64,000 bases of DNA from an uncultured Flavobacteriales bacterium (GCA_943788145.1 CALSPD010000004.1:1-64000), one strand, 5' to 3'. Shown: positions 27,855 to 37,257, counted from the first letter of the stretch. Notes: generated by a model not told the origin, from the letters alone. Numbers and translations: made by a program.

Positions 27855-28222
27855 TGTCTGGCAAACTCACTGCAATAATTGGCGCGTCAATAAATGAGAG
27901 CAGATATAGTTTCTTAGCTGCTCAAATGTTAAATGAATACGAACATCCATTCGTTCCGCTGGGAATTAAAAAAGGGGAAGTTTTTGGAGAGGAAATTTTA
28001 GTTGATTGGCCAAAAGAGATAAACGGCTTAGATACAATTACCTTATATATTGGTCCAAAGCATCAACCTGAGCATTATCCATATATGCTCAATCTTAGAC
28101 CGAAACGCATCATTTTTAACCCAGGAACAGAAAATCCGGAATTAGCTGGTTTAGCGGTTATACAAGGAATTGAAGTGGTTGAGGCTTGCACCTTGGTCAT
28201 GCTTCGAACCAATCAGTTTTAA
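27854..28222 (+). CDS. CoA-binding domain protein (CoA_binding_2 type)
   Basis: A 122-residue single Rossmann domain. It begins SGKLTAIIGASINESRYSF, the start of succinyl-CoA-synthetase-like CoA-binding folds, and contains FVPLGIKKGEVFGE and RIIFNPGTENPEL, both typical of small YccU-like CoA-binding proteins. ATG 27854 overlaps the stop of the previous gene (TGATG); GTG 27851 is possible but I prefer the ATG. YccU proteins bind CoA but their role is unclear. It is a likely co-translated partner of the deoxyhypusine-synthase-like enzyme. Confidence 0.9.
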   Translation: MSGKLTAIIGASINESRYSFLAAQMLNEYEHPFVPLGIKKGEVFGEEILVDWPKEINGLDTITLYIGPKHQPEHYPYMLNLRPKRIIFNPGTENPELAGLAVIQGIEVVEACTLVMLRTNQF

Positions 28223-28234
28223 GCAGCGGTTTCC

Positions 28235-29641
28235 TTAAGGGATCAGCTCATACGCTCCTAGGTCGGGCGTGCCATCGCGAGGCATACCCAATAAATCTAA
28301 AGGAACACCCATTAAAACACCTTCATTGACGGCCTTTGAACCCGAAACAAGTTCGTAATCATTTTTACTTGGGTCCTGAAATAATGGTAAAGCAGGATTT
28401 TTTAATATGCCAATGAAATGATCAACATTATCAATGTTTTCCGTGTCTAACTTTAGAATCACTTCTTCGAACAAATAGTCGAAGCGAGCTCCTTTTTCAC
28501 GTTCGCGCTGTAGCTCAGAATCAAGAGCTCCGTGGATTATACTATTGCCAAAATATGCATCAAGATCTCGTTTAAACAGATCACCTTCCGAACTTTCAGA
28601 ATAATTACTCAACAATAGAATAGGCTTGCTTCTCGGATTGTCGTTAAAATAATTTGCAAAGGTGCAATGCTTGAAATTATATTGCCCTCCAAGAACCAAC
28701 GCAAGAGCATGATCACCACAATTTGAGACCACCAAATTTTTTGCTTGAATTTCGGCATCGATTCCAATCATTCCGATAAAGCTCATATTCAGGATTTGTG
28801 TGTTCCAAATCCTTAACTCGGGTCGATCAGTCACATTTGGGTTCAATGTATATCCGACACTCAATCCTATACCTCCATTTTTAATAATAGCATTGCCAAT
28901 TTCATTTGAAACACTTGTCTGAGTGAAAACGATTTGGCCCCATTGACCCGGTGTTTCCTTGAAATAATCTTCTAATCGGTCACCTTGAATAACGACAGGC
29001 TCATCAATTGAGCCCCTCACTTTTAGCGAGGCATTATGCCCCACAAGAAGGCCGCTATTCGCATGAAAATGAATTGCCGCGCCTTTCGGAATTACCAATG
29101 TTGTATTCGAGTCGATGAGTGAATAACCATAAAAGACATTGGGTTTATCACTTCTTAGCGCAACGGAGTCGTTCGGAAATCGAAATGCATAGGATGGCCA
29201 GAAGTAGGCGTCTTGACCCCAGGCAATGAGGTCTACATCTTGAATCGATCCATTGATATTAATTAATAATTGGTCTTCAATTACTAATGGGGAATTGCCC
29301 CCATTTGGGTCAACCGTAACTTCAATAAAAACGAAAATACTATCATTGGATTCTATCCTGACGTTCTCAACCATCTTACCCTGAAGTCCATCAACATTGA
29401 GTTTGAAGTTAGAAGCCTGACCATTTTTCAACCACACTTGAGCAATTTCAACCGGCTGATTGTATGGATTGTAAATCTTTACACGCTCAGTAATTGAGCC
29501 TATTGTGGTGAATACCGTATCAAAAAAAACGGTATCGGTTGAGAACTCAAGCTGAATATTTTTATCCGTTAAGATCGTATCCTTTTTACAAGATGTAAAA
29601 AGAAACCCTACGGAGATTACTAAAACCAAATACTTGATCAT
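28235..29641 (-). CDS. lipoprotein with right-handed beta-helix domain
   Basis: A 468-residue protein when started at ATG 29641 (an earlier ATG at 29662 adds seven residues). The lipoprotein signal ends at FLFTSC. Residues about 30-140 look like a beta-sandwich of the kind seen in choice-of-anchor proteins (NPYNQPVEIAQVWLKNG). Residues about 175-400 have parallel beta-helix repeats (VKGS-like: LLVGHNASLKVRGSIDEPV, IKNGGIGLSVGYTL). The end PDLGAYELIP is a common ending for bacteroidotal beta-helix surface proteins. Such folds often bind or cleave polysaccharide, but no catalytic residues can be named. Convergent to the CoA-binding gene with 12 bp between stops. Confidence 0.82.
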   Translation of the reverse strand: MIKYLVLVISVGFLFTSCKKDTILTDKNIQLEFSTDTVFFDTVFTTIGSITERVKIYNPYNQPVEIAQVWLKNGQASNFKLNVDGLQGKMVENVRIESNDSIFVFIEVTVDPNGGNSPLVIEDQLLININGSIQDVDLIAWGQDAYFWPSYAFRFPNDSVALRSDKPNVFYGYSLIDSNTTLVIPKGAAIHFHANSGLLVGHNASLKVRGSIDEPVVIQGDRLEDYFKETPGQWGQIVFTQTSVSNEIGNAIIKNGGIGLSVGYTLNPNVTDRPELRIWNTQILNMSFIGMIGIDAEIQAKNLVVSNCGDHALALVLGGQYNFKHCTFANYFNDNPRSKPILLLSNYSESSEGDLFKRDLDAYFGNSIIHGALDSELQREREKGARFDYLFEEVILKLDTENIDNVDHFIGILKNPALPLFQDPSKNDYELVSGSKAVNEGVLMGVPLDLLGMPRDGTPDLGAYELIP

Positions 29642-29708
29642 CGCTGCAAAGAAACCTAGCAATGTTGAAATTATTGCAATAGTCCAATAAAAACTTTAAA
29701 ATGGTTTC

Positions 29709-29716
29709 TATATTTG
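29709..29716 (+). promoter_or_regulatory. -7 box TATATTTG of rpmE2
   Basis: Exact TAnnTTTG match 21 bp upstream of the chosen rpmE2 ATG at 29737, giving a start near 29723 and a leader of about 14 bases. Its position is one reason to reject the in-frame ATG at 29701. Confidence 0.6.
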
Positions 29717-29736
29717 CAGCCCGAAAAATAGAAGGC

Positions 29737-30036
29737 ATGAAAAAAGAAACACACCCAGAGAGTTACAGATTTGTTGTATTTAAGGATATGAGCAATGGAT
29801 ACTCTTTTTTAAGTCGGTCGTGTGCTCAAACTGGCGAAAGTGTCGAGTGGGAGGATGGAAAAGAATATCCATTAGTGAAGTTGGAAATTTCATACAAGTC
29901 TCACCCGTTCTATACTGGAAAGCTTCAACTTGTTGACACAGCTGGTCGTATCGATAAATTCAAAAACCGATATCAACGACACATTAAGCCAACTGAGGCT
30001 ACACCGGAAACTACAACAGAACCAACTAACGATTAA
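29737..30036 (+). CDS. rpmE2: 50S ribosomal protein L31 type B
   Basis: A 99-residue ribosomal protein. It starts MKKETHPESYRFVVFKDMSN and holds SHPFYTGKLQLVDTAGRID, a clear L31 signature. The zinc-binding CxxC pair of type A is absent (only one Cys, in SRSCAQTG), so this is the zinc-independent type B form. The C-terminal tail is Thr/Pro/Glu-rich and slightly longer than usual. The ATG at 29737 is chosen over 29701 because the -7 promoter box lies between them. Confidence 0.95.
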   Translation: MKKETHPESYRFVVFKDMSNGYSFLSRSCAQTGESVEWEDGKEYPLVKLEISYKSHPFYTGKLQLVDTAGRIDKFKNRYQRHIKPTEATPETTTEPTND

Positions 30037-30056
30037 ATCGTTCAGATTATATTTAG

Positions 30057-30085
30057 AACCTCGGCTTTTGCCGGGGTTTTTTTTT
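30057..30085 (+). terminator. Rho-independent terminator after rpmE2
   Basis: AACC-T-CGGC stem (30057-30065), TTTT loop, GCCG-G-GGTT (30070-30078), then a run of T. Its loop also holds the -33 box of the next promoter. Confidence 0.9.
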
Positions 30086-30098
30086 GCGTTTAACTTTG
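30067..30098 (+). promoter_or_regulatory. complete Bacteroidota promoter for the nucleotidyltransferase-like gene
   Basis: TTTG (30067-30070), 20 bases, TAACTTTG (30091-30098). Both boxes match the consensus with ideal spacing. The ATG follows at 30114. The -33 box lies in the terminator hairpin loop of the gene before. Confidence 0.65.
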
Positions 30099-30113
30099 AA
30101 CATTACTTATATC

Positions 30114-31280
30114 ATGAACAAAGTTGTTTTAGTAGATCATAATGAGCGAAACCATCTGTTGCCGCTCACCTTTACCCGTCCAGTTGGACTCATCCGAGTT
30201 GGAATTTTTACCATCGCGGAAAAATGGCAAAAGAGGTTTAATGTAAAAGTGAGCTATAAAACTCAGGATTATTTGAACGCTTTGTTTCCATCTGACCCAG
30301 ATGCTGTGGAATGGGCAATAAATGGAGCGTTAATTCCAAGCCAAGAAATTGTTAATGAGATTAAAGCGCTCCAGAAAGGGGAATCCTTATATGCTGATTC
30401 CACATGGCTCGCAACAAGAGCGTCAGATGATCGCGGCATTTCGATGGAAAATACCGAGAAGAAGAATGCAATATGTAAGCCGAAGGTTATCGATAGAAGC
30501 TGGAAGATTTTTCAACTAAACGGTTGGGCGATGCAAGAAGATTTCGAATGGCTTAAACTGAATACGAAATCTATTTCATTGCCTAAAGATGTCATCCTTA
30601 TTGGGAAAGATATTTTGATTGAAGAAGGCGCAGTTGTTCGGCCTTGTATTATTAATTGTGAATCTGGGCCCGTTTTTTTAGCAAAAGGTTCAGAGGTAAT
30701 GGAAGGATGTCTTATTCGTGGTGGTTTGGCTTTGATGGAAGGAGCCCAATTAAAAATGGGTGCCAAAATATATGGACCAACAACAATAGGCCCACATTCG
30801 AAAGTTGGAGGAGAGGTTAATAATGCGGTAATTTTTGGCTTCTCTAATAAAGGTCATGACGGATTTTTAGGGAATAGTGTAATTGGCGAATGGTGTAATC
30901 TGGGGGCTGACACGAATACTTCGAATTTAAAGAACAACTATGCTGACGTTAAAATCTTCAATTACGCACTGAATAGAAGCGAAAGTACAGGAGGTCAATT
31001 CTGTGGATTGACCATGGGCGATCACGCAAAATCAGGGATTAACACGATGTTTAATACAGGAACGGTTTGTGGAATTTTTGCCAATGTATTCGGTTCTGGG
31101 TTCCCGCATAGGAGAATTCCGGATTTTGGTTGGGGGGGAGCCGAAGGGTTTAAAACATTTAGAATAGGCGAAGCGTTAGAGGCAGCAGAGAAAGTTATGT
31201 CAAGACGTGGGATTGAGTTAAATGATGATTGGCGAAAAGTCTTCGATCATTTATATCATGAACTTTCTCCGAAATTATAA
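30114..31280 (+). CDS. GlmU-like sugar nucleotidyltransferase-family protein
   Basis: A 388-residue protein begun at ATG 30114 (ATG 30084 would lie upstream of the -7 box). The N-terminal part (NHLLPLTFTRPVGLIRVGI) is the form seen in Bacteroidota GlmU-family proteins and lacks the GxGTRM nucleotide loop of true pyrophosphorylases. From about residue 165 there are left-handed beta-helix hexapeptide repeats (LIEEGAVVRPCIINCESG, KMGAKIYGPTTIGPHSKVGG), as in acetyltransferase halves of GlmU. It may act on nucleotide-sugar precursors for wall or surface glycan, but activity is unproven. Followed 29 bp later by the lon control element. Confidence 0.88.
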   Translation: MNKVVLVDHNERNHLLPLTFTRPVGLIRVGIFTIAEKWQKRFNVKVSYKTQDYLNALFPSDPDAVEWAINGALIPSQEIVNEIKALQKGESLYADSTWLATRASDDRGISMENTEKKNAICKPKVIDRSWKIFQLNGWAMQEDFEWLKLNTKSISLPKDVILIGKDILIEEGAVVRPCIINCESGPVFLAKGSEVMEGCLIRGGLALMEGAQLKMGAKIYGPTTIGPHSKVGGEVNNAVIFGFSNKGHDGFLGNSVIGEWCNLGADTNTSNLKNNYADVKIFNYALNRSESTGGQFCGLTMGDHAKSGINTMFNTGTVCGIFANVFGSGFPHRRIPDFGWGGAEGFKTFRIGEALEAAEKVMSRRGIELNDDWRKVFDHLYHELSPKL

Positions 31281-31308
31281 TTCGGACAAATATGCAGACC
31301 ATGCGCAT

Positions 31309-31323
31309 TGGCACGCACATTGA
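31309..31323 (+). promoter_or_regulatory. sigma-54-like element upstream of lon
   Basis: TGGCACGCACATTGA has the sigma-54 layout TGGCACG-N4-TTGC except for A at the last base, with GG and GA ten bases apart. It matches the element before htpG in form and spacing. Transcription would begin near 31335, just after the upstream ATG at 31327, which supports the later lon start. Confidence 0.45.
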
Positions 31324-31389
31324 CAAATGGGGTTAACTAATAGATCAATTATTGCCGTAAATAATCGTGGTCATTTACAAGGAAACCGA

Positions 31390-33843
31390 ATGATAGAGGA
31401 TAATATGAAGATTTCGTTGCTCGAATTTAGTAACGCAATAGATGAAGGGACGGAGTTTATCCCATTGATGAGCGCTGAAGATGAAGCACGGATGCACAAA
31501 GAAGAAGTGCCATCTGAACTGCCAATTTTGCCTGTTCGAAATACCGTGTTATTTCCAGGTGTCGTTATTCCGATTACGGTTGGTAGAGATAAATCAATCA
31601 ACTTAATCAAAGATGCTTACAAAGGCGACAAGGTAATTGGGGTTTTTGCTCAACGTGACCAAGATGTAGAGGAGCCTGAGCCAAATAATATTTATGATAC
31701 TGGTACCGTTGCTCGCATAATCAAAATGCTAAAAATGCCCGATGGTTCTTCTACCATCATTATACAAGGAACGAGGAGAGTCAAAGTTTTAGAGTATATC
31801 CAAACTGAACCGTATCTAAAAGCCAAGGTGGAAGCTTTTGGAGTGGAGGAGACAAAACCGAAGGACAAGCGTTTCAAAGCATTGGTGGCGTCCATTAAGG
31901 ATTTGGCCTTACAGATTATTCAGGATTCACCAAATATTCCAACTGAGGCTAACATCGCGATAAAGAACATTGATAGTCCTGGATTCTTGATCAATTTTAT
32001 TTCCTCCAACATGCAAAGTCCAGTTTTGGAAAAGCAGGAGCTGTTGGAAATAATTTCTATGGAAGAGCGAGCAAACAAGCTCTTAACTCATCTGACAAGG
32101 GAGCTCCAGATGCTGGAAATCAAAAATGATATTCAGAGTAAAGTTCGGAATGATATTGACCGACAACAACGCGAATATTTCTTGAGCCAACAGATGAAAA
32201 CCATCCAAGAAGAATTGGGCGGAAATCCAATGGAACAAGAAATTCACGAACTGAAAGTCCGTTCGAAAAAGAAAAAGTGGGGAGAAAAAACAGAAAAAAT
32301 ATTTAGTAAGGAATTAGCCAAGCTCGAAAGGATGAACCCTAGCGGCATGGAGTATTCGGTTCAGCTGAACTACCTCGATACTTTTCTGGATTTACCATGG
32401 AACGAATTCACCAAGGATAAATTTGATTTAAAGCGAGCTCAACGTATTCTGGATCGAGATCATTATGGATTGACCAAGGTCAAGGAAAGGATTATTGAAC
32501 ACTTAGCTGTATTAAAGCTTAAAGGGGATATGAAGTCACCAATCCTTTGTTTTGATGGACCTCCGGGTGTAGGTAAAACAAGTTTGGGAAAGAGCATTGC
32601 AGAGGCTCTTGGAAGGAAATATATTAGAATGTCTTTAGGTGGATTGAGGGATGAGGCCGAAATTAGAGGCCATCGAAAAACGTATATTGGCGCAATGCCT
32701 GGCCGGGTTATTCAAAATTTGAAGAAGGCAGAAAGCGCAAATCCTGTTTTTGTATTGGACGAGTTAGATAAAGTTGGTAGAGATGGTCACGGTGATCCCT
32801 CTTCAGCCTTACTGGAAGTGTTGGATCCAGAGCAAAATGATGCATTCTACGATAACTTTTTGGAGCAAGACTTTGACTTGAGTAAAACACTATTTATTGC
32901 GACAACAAATAACATTGCTGCAGTACATCCTGCGTTGAGGGATAGACTTGAAGTCATTCGATTGAGTGGTTATACCGTAGAAGAAAAAATAAACATTGCT
33001 ATTAAGCATTTGATTCCAAAGCAGATACGAGAACATGGGTTGAAAAGGGAGCAAATAAAAATCAATAAAAAAATACTCCAGTTTATTATCGAGGCATACA
33101 CCAGAGAAAGTGGGGTACGGCAACTTGAAAAACGCATTGCTGGGGTTATACGGAGTAAGGCGAAACAATTGGCCATGGAAATCGAGGATTACGATCCAAC
33201 GGTTTTCTTAGATCAAATTGAAGTCATTCTCGGCCCTGGTCATTCGCGAGAAACCGAACACAAACATGATGTTCCTGGTGTGGCAAATGGACTTGCCTGG
33301 ACGGCAGTAGGTGGAGAAGTGCTTCACATTGAAACAAGTATTACCAAGGGCAAAGGAAAGCTAACCTTAACGGGGAACTTGGGTGACGTTATGAAAGAAT
33401 CAGCTGTAATTGCACTAGAATACTTGAAATCTCATGCTGAATTGCTGGATTTAGATCAAGAGGTATTTAATAATTATAATGTACACATTCATGTGCCAGA
33501 GGGAGCCACACCAAAGGATGGCCCTTCTGCAGGAATCACAATTTTGAGCGCTTTGGCGTCCATCTTCACACAGCGTAAGTTTAAGTCGAAACTCGCCATG
33601 ACAGGCGAAATAACACTTAGAGGAAAGGTACTTCCAGTAGGTGGCATTAAGGAAAAGATTTTGGCTGCCAAACGTGTTGGAATTACAGATTTAATAATGT
33701 CGGATATGAATGAAAAAGATCTTAAAGAAATTGAGGACATCTATTTAAAAGGCCTCAATTTTCATTTTGTTCATAACATGATTGATGTCTTGGACTTAGC
33801 TTTAGAGAAAGCAAAAGTCAAGAACGCCTTGAAAGTCGCTTAG
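31390..33843 (+). CDS. lon: ATP-dependent protease Lon
   Basis: An 817-residue Lon protease, normal length. The N-terminal substrate domain begins with [19 protein letters not shown]. The AAA+ part has Walker A GPPGVGKT (residues about 390-397) and [11 protein letters not shown]. The protease part has the Ser713 motif DGPSAG and Lys756 in GGIKEK, spaced 43 residues apart as in E. coli Lon. Lon degrades misfolded and regulatory proteins in the cytoplasm. ATG 31390 is preferred; ATG 31327 lies only a few bases after the likely promoter element and adds a non-conserved 21 residues. Its stop overlaps the converging receiver gene by four bases. Confidence 0.96.
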   Translation: MIEDNMKISLLEFSNAIDEGTEFIPLMSAEDEARMHKEEVPSELPILPVRNTVLFPGVVIPITVGRDKSINLIKDAYKGDKVIGVFAQRDQDVEEPEPNNIYDTGTVARIIKMLKMPDGSSTIIIQGTRRVKVLEYIQTEPYLKAKVEAFGVEETKPKDKRFKALVASIKDLALQIIQDSPNIPTEANIAIKNIDSPGFLINFISSNMQSPVLEKQELLEIISMEERANKLLTHLTRELQMLEIKNDIQSKVRNDIDRQQREYFLSQQMKTIQEELGGNPMEQEIHELKVRSKKKKWGEKTEKIFSKELAKLERMNPSGMEYSVQLNYLDTFLDLPWNEFTKDKFDLKRAQRILDRDHYGLTKVKERIIEHLAVLKLKGDMKSPILCFDGPPGVGKTSLGKSIAEALGRKYIRMSLGGLRDEAEIRGHRKTYIGAMPGRVIQNLKKAESANPVFVLDELDKVGRDGHGDPSSALLEVLDPEQNDAFYDNFLEQDFDLSKTLFIATTNNIAAVHPALRDRLEVIRLSGYTVEEKINIAIKHLIPKQIREHGLKREQIKINKKILQFIIEAYTRESGVRQLEKRIAGVIRSKAKQLAMEIEDYDPTVFLDQIEVILGPGHSRETEHKHDVPGVANGLAWTAVGGEVLHIETSITKGKGKLTLTGNLGDVMKESAVIALEYLKSHAELLDLDQEVFNNYNVHIHVPEGATPKDGPSAGITILSALASIFTQRKFKSKLAMTGEITLRGKVLPVGGIKEKILAAKRVGITDLIMSDMNEKDLKEIEDIYLKGLNFHFVHNMIDVLDLALEKAKVKNALKVA

Positions 33844-34223
33844 GCTGCACTCGTGTTTTGATGAATACAGGTTAATAATTCCTGAGGGGTATAGGGTTTA
33901 CCAATGAAAGCATTCATGCCGCTTTTTTTTACTTCTTCTGAAGCCTCCAGAAAGGCAGTTGCGCTAATGGCTATAATGGGAAGCGTTTCATTTTTACTTC
34001 GAATAATTCGTGCCGCCTCATACCCGCCCATAATAGGCATTTGAATGTCTAAAAAAACTAAATCAAATTGACTGGACTGGCAGGCTTTAACTGCCTCCTC
34101 ACCATTGGAAACAAATACAGGAGATAAATTCCATTTTGAGAATATTTTTCTCAATATGAATTGATTTATTACTTGATCCTCAGCGATGAGAATATTCAGA
34201 TGACTTAAGTTTATCGCGTCCAT
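33840..34223 (-). CDS. single-domain response regulator (receiver only)
   Basis: A 127-residue CheY-like receiver domain begun at ATG 34223 (ATG 34247 adds eight residues). Acidic pair Glu15/Asp16, phosphorylation Asp59 (VFLDIQMP), conserved Thr/Ser near ISATA and Lys109 (FIGKPYTP) are all present, so it should be phosphorylatable. There is no output domain. Receiver domains with FLDIQMPIMGG are typical of those attached to hybrid kinases, so this one may be a relay partner. Its stop overlaps the lon stop; its start lies opposite the porQ promoter. Confidence 0.93.
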   Translation of the reverse strand: MDAINLSHLNILIAEDQVINQFILRKIFSKWNLSPVFVSNGEEAVKACQSSQFDLVFLDIQMPIMGGYEAARIIRSKNETLPIIAISATAFLEASEEVKKSGMNAFIGKPYTPQELLTCIHQNTSAA

Positions 34224-34259
34224 TGTGTCGGATATTCCATTCGACAATAATAAAACTAG

Positions 34260-34292
34260 TTTACTTCCGTAATGGCAGGGAATTTAAATTTG
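34260..34292 (+). promoter_or_regulatory. porQ promoter
   Basis: TTTA (34260-34263, one mismatch to TTTG), 21 bases, then exact -7 box TAAATTTG (34285-34292). The GTG start at 34298 follows by only 5 bases, so the transcript would be nearly leaderless. Confidence 0.5.
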
Positions 34293-34297
34293 ACACC

Positions 34298-35350
34298 GTG
34301 ATTAAAAACATAGTTTTTAGCATTCTCTTACTCCTGCCCTTGACGCTAACGTCTCAATCAGCTGGAAAATATTTTGCCTTTGGCGAAATTCCAACATCGG
34401 TTTCTTCTGCAGCTTTGGGTGGCAGTCAAATTTCTTCGAATTCAGGCGATGTGAATCAACTTTCTATTAATCCGGCTTTTTTGGACAGCACATTGGATAA
34501 AAGCGTAAGTCTTGCCTATCTGGATTACTTAACTGATATTAAACAAACGACACTTTCTTATGCTCAAATGTGGAAAGGAAAGGGATTAGCTTCGGGCTAT
34601 TTCCGGTATTTGGACTATGGAACGTTCATCGAGACAGATGAATTTGGAACAGAACTAAAAGAGTTTAAAGTGTCCGAATATGAGTTTGGGTTGACTCTGA
34701 CTAGATCTTACTCCAAGCGACTTTCATATGGAGTTACGCTTAAAAATTACTTCTCGGGTTTATACAATAGCTTTTCCTATGGGTTTGCACTCAATCTTGG
34801 TGGGTATTATCAGGGTAATCAGGGTTTTACTGCTGGCGTAACAATTGATGACCTTGGACTCAAAGTGATTGATGCAAATGGCGATGGAGTTGGCATTCTT
34901 CCGGCAACAGTTAATGTCGGAATTTCAAAAAAGTTCAATAAAGCTCCAATTCGTTTCGGAGTTCAATTCAATCACCTTGAACATTGGGATTTAGCGTCAT
35001 TAGATGCTGATGGTAGGTCGAAGGTGGAAATAGATGCACTGGCTGGTGATTCGAAAAGAAAGGTAGTTACCCTGGATAATTTGGCTAGACATATGACATT
35101 TTCAGTTGCTGTTGAACCTTCAGAAAAATTTGCAATCATGTCTGGTTTTAATGTCCGAAGAAGGTTAGAACTTGCAGCATCTCAGCGCCCTGCCTTGGTT
35201 GGGTTTTCACTCGGTGTTCAATTCAAAATAAAGCGCTTTAACTTTCAATATGCCGTATCGAGTTACCATATAAATAGTGCATCTAATCATTTGGCACTAA
35301 CTACAAATCTCAATCAATGGTATACCAAGAAAAACCTCAACCTAAAATGA
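34298..35350 (+). CDS. porQ: type IX secretion system protein PorQ
   Basis: A 350-residue outer-membrane beta-barrel of the PorV/PorQ family. The frame is open from ATG 34223, but the signal peptide (IKNIVFSILLLLPLTLTSQ) follows GTG 34298, just after the promoter box, so I choose that GTG. Family marks include FAFGEIPTSVSSAALGGSQI, NPAFLD and the closing barrel strands. PorQ works with PorU, PorV and PorZ in the attachment complex that trims and anchors T9SS cargo in the outer membrane. Its stop overlaps cmk (ATGA), a gene order seen widely in Bacteroidota. Confidence 0.9.
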   Translation: MIKNIVFSILLLLPLTLTSQSAGKYFAFGEIPTSVSSAALGGSQISSNSGDVNQLSINPAFLDSTLDKSVSLAYLDYLTDIKQTTLSYAQMWKGKGLASGYFRYLDYGTFIETDEFGTELKEFKVSEYEFGLTLTRSYSKRLSYGVTLKNYFSGLYNSFSYGFALNLGGYYQGNQGFTAGVTIDDLGLKVIDANGDGVGILPATVNVGISKKFNKAPIRFGVQFNHLEHWDLASLDADGRSKVEIDALAGDSKRKVVTLDNLARHMTFSVAVEPSEKFAIMSGFNVRRRLELAASQRPALVGFSLGVQFKIKRFNFQYAVSSYHINSASNHLALTTNLNQWYTKKNLNLK

Positions 35351-36036
35351 TCAATATCGCGATAGATGGATTTTCAGGTTGTGGAAAGAGCACGTTGGCC
35401 CGAGACTTAGCTAAAAACTTGGGCTTCCGGTTTGTGGACTCCGGTGCGCTTTATCGAGCCATGACGTATCTCGTGATACGCAGTGAGGGAAGTTTATTTG
35501 AACGCATTGAGCGTGTTGTTCACTCAAAACCTAATCTAACTTTTACGATAGGTTCAAACCGTATGCTAATCAATGGCAAAGATTGTGAAAGTGACATTAG
35601 AGGAGCAGAAGTGGCCAACAATGTGAGTGAAATTGCCAAGGATAGCAAGATTCGCGATTACTTGAAAGGCATTCAAGCTGACATGATTCGTAACAAGGGA
35701 GTTGTTATGGAGGGCAGGGACATTGCGTCTGTCATCATGCCTAAGGCCGAGTTAAAGCTATTTATTACAGCAAGTGTGACCGCAAGAGTAGATCGCAGAT
35801 ATCGCCAACTTTTGGAAGGAAATGAAAAACTATCTAAGGAAGAAATTCAGCTCAATTTGATGACGCGTGACGAGCAAGATATTAATCGAAAAACAGCTCC
35901 TTTATGTCTGGTTGATAAGGCAATAGTTATCGATACCACCTACCTTTCGAGGTCAGAACAATTAAAATTTGTATTGGCGCTTGTTAATCCAATTCTAAAA
36001 CCTCAAGAATTGCTACCGCTCATAGTCAAATCATAA
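35347..36036 (+). CDS. cmk: cytidylate kinase
   Basis: A 229-residue kinase begun at ATG 35347, which overlaps the porQ stop (ATGA). The P-loop is GFSGCGKST (residues 8-16), followed by FRFVDSGALYRAMT, the CMP-binding signature, and VVMEGRDIASVIMP. LID residues are in RVDRRYRQLL. It transfers phosphate from ATP to CMP or dCMP in pyrimidine salvage and DNA precursor supply. Overlaps the convergent ispH end by six bases. Co-translation with porQ is conserved in this phylum but the functional reason is unknown. Confidence 0.96.
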   Translation: MINIAIDGFSGCGKSTLARDLAKNLGFRFVDSGALYRAMTYLVIRSEGSLFERIERVVHSKPNLTFTIGSNRMLINGKDCESDIRGAEVANNVSEIAKDSKIRDYLKGIQADMIRNKGVVMEGRDIASVIMPKAELKLFITASVTARVDRRYRQLLEGNEKLSKEEIQLNLMTRDEQDINRKTAPLCLVDKAIVIDTTYLSRSEQLKFVLALVNPILKPQELLPLIVKS

Positions 36037-37257
36037 TATCCGCAACTGAGATAGAACTTTTTCCTTCGATCTAGCTTTTGGGAAAAAATCTAAGATCCGG
36101 TCCATAACCGCCTCCACAACCGTATCAGGGCATGAAGCACCGCTCGTAAGAACTATTTCCAAGACATCCTTCTTTTCCAAGAAATCTTGGGATATCAAAT
36201 GTTCTTTTCGTTCATAATTAAAATGTCTGATCGTATTTTGATCTATTATTTCATCAGGCCCATTAATGAAATAAGAATCGAATTTTGTGTCACATAATTC
36301 TTTGATGTGACTCGTGTTTGAACTGTTGTAGCCCCCGACTATAATAGCAAGGTCGGCCTCTAAGTTTAATAATTCATATGTCGATTGTTGGTTGTCATTC
36401 GTGGCATAACATAGAGTGTCCCTAGTGTCTGCGAAGTGACTTCCTATTTCCTGAACTCCAAATTTCTCAGCCATTACTTCGCGAAAAAATTCCGAAATTT
36501 CATGAGTGTCGCTTGCCAACATTGTTGTTTGATTGATGACGCCAAGTTTGCTTAAATGCAAGACGGGATCAAATCCATCGGATATACGATCTCCAAAAAA
36601 AACTTTAAAATCACTTAGAGGTCTTTTGTTGAGGATTATTTCACCTAAAACTTTAGCTTCCTCTATGTCTTTCAATACAACCGAATGTGATTCGGCTTTA
36701 CTATGGGAAAAGGTTGCTCGAGTTTCTTCATGCGCGTATTTTCCGTGGATTATAATGGTGTAGTCTTGTTCACCCAATCGATTCGCCATCTTCCAGACCT
36801 TTTCAACGAATGGGCAAGTCGTATTGTATTTTTCTGTTTGGATATTCTTAGATTTTAGCAGCGCCTCCACTTCTAAAGTTGTACCAAAGGCTGGGATAAT
36901 AACGATATCATCAGCTTTTATTTCAGACCAATCGGTCAATTGATTGCCATAAGTGTCCATAATAAATGATAGACCTCGATCTTGTAAATCTGCATTTACC
37001 GTTGGGTTATGAATCATTTGACTTAACATGAATATTCGCTTATTGGGATTGTTCTCAATAGCCGAATAGGCGATTTCAATCGCATTTTCAACACCATAAC
37101 AAAACCCAAAATGACGAGCTAGGTGAAAACGAACTGGGCCAAAATCGAGAGTAGTGGGTGCAAAATCTTTTTTCCGTGGATCTGAACCTTTTCTATGGTA
37201 CTTTATCGCGCCTATAAATGAACTCCTATAGAAGTTCGGGATATCAAACTGTTTCAT
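36031..37257 (-). CDS. ispH: 4-hydroxy-3-methylbut-2-enyl diphosphate reductase
   Basis: A 408-residue IspH of the longer bacteroidotal form. The three cluster-binding cysteines are Cys53 (FGFCYGVENAI), Cys148 (NTTCPFVEKVW) and Cys376 (SCPDTVVEAV); HNPTVN at 83-88 gives substrate-binding residues. It makes isopentenyl and dimethylallyl diphosphate, the last step of the MEP isoprenoid route, using a 4Fe-4S cluster. The first about 40 residues (MKQFDIPNFYRSSFIGAIK) are usual for the phylum. An IS1595-family element sits less than 100 bp upstream of its start and reads the same way. Confidence 0.95.
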   Translation of the reverse strand: MKQFDIPNFYRSSFIGAIKYHRKGSDPRKKDFAPTTLDFGPVRFHLARHFGFCYGVENAIEIAYSAIENNPNKRIFMLSQMIHNPTVNADLQDRGLSFIMDTYGNQLTDWSEIKADDIVIIPAFGTTLEVEALLKSKNIQTEKYNTTCPFVEKVWKMANRLGEQDYTIIIHGKYAHEETRATFSHSKAESHSVVLKDIEEAKVLGEIILNKRPLSDFKVFFGDRISDGFDPVLHLSKLGVINQTTMLASDTHEISEFFREVMAEKFGVQEIGSHFADTRDTLCYATNDNQQSTYELLNLEADLAIIVGGYNSSNTSHIKELCDTKFDSYFINGPDEIIDQNTIRHFNYERKEHLISQDFLEKKDVLEIVLTSGASCPDTVVEAVMDRILDFFPKARSKEKVLSQLRIL

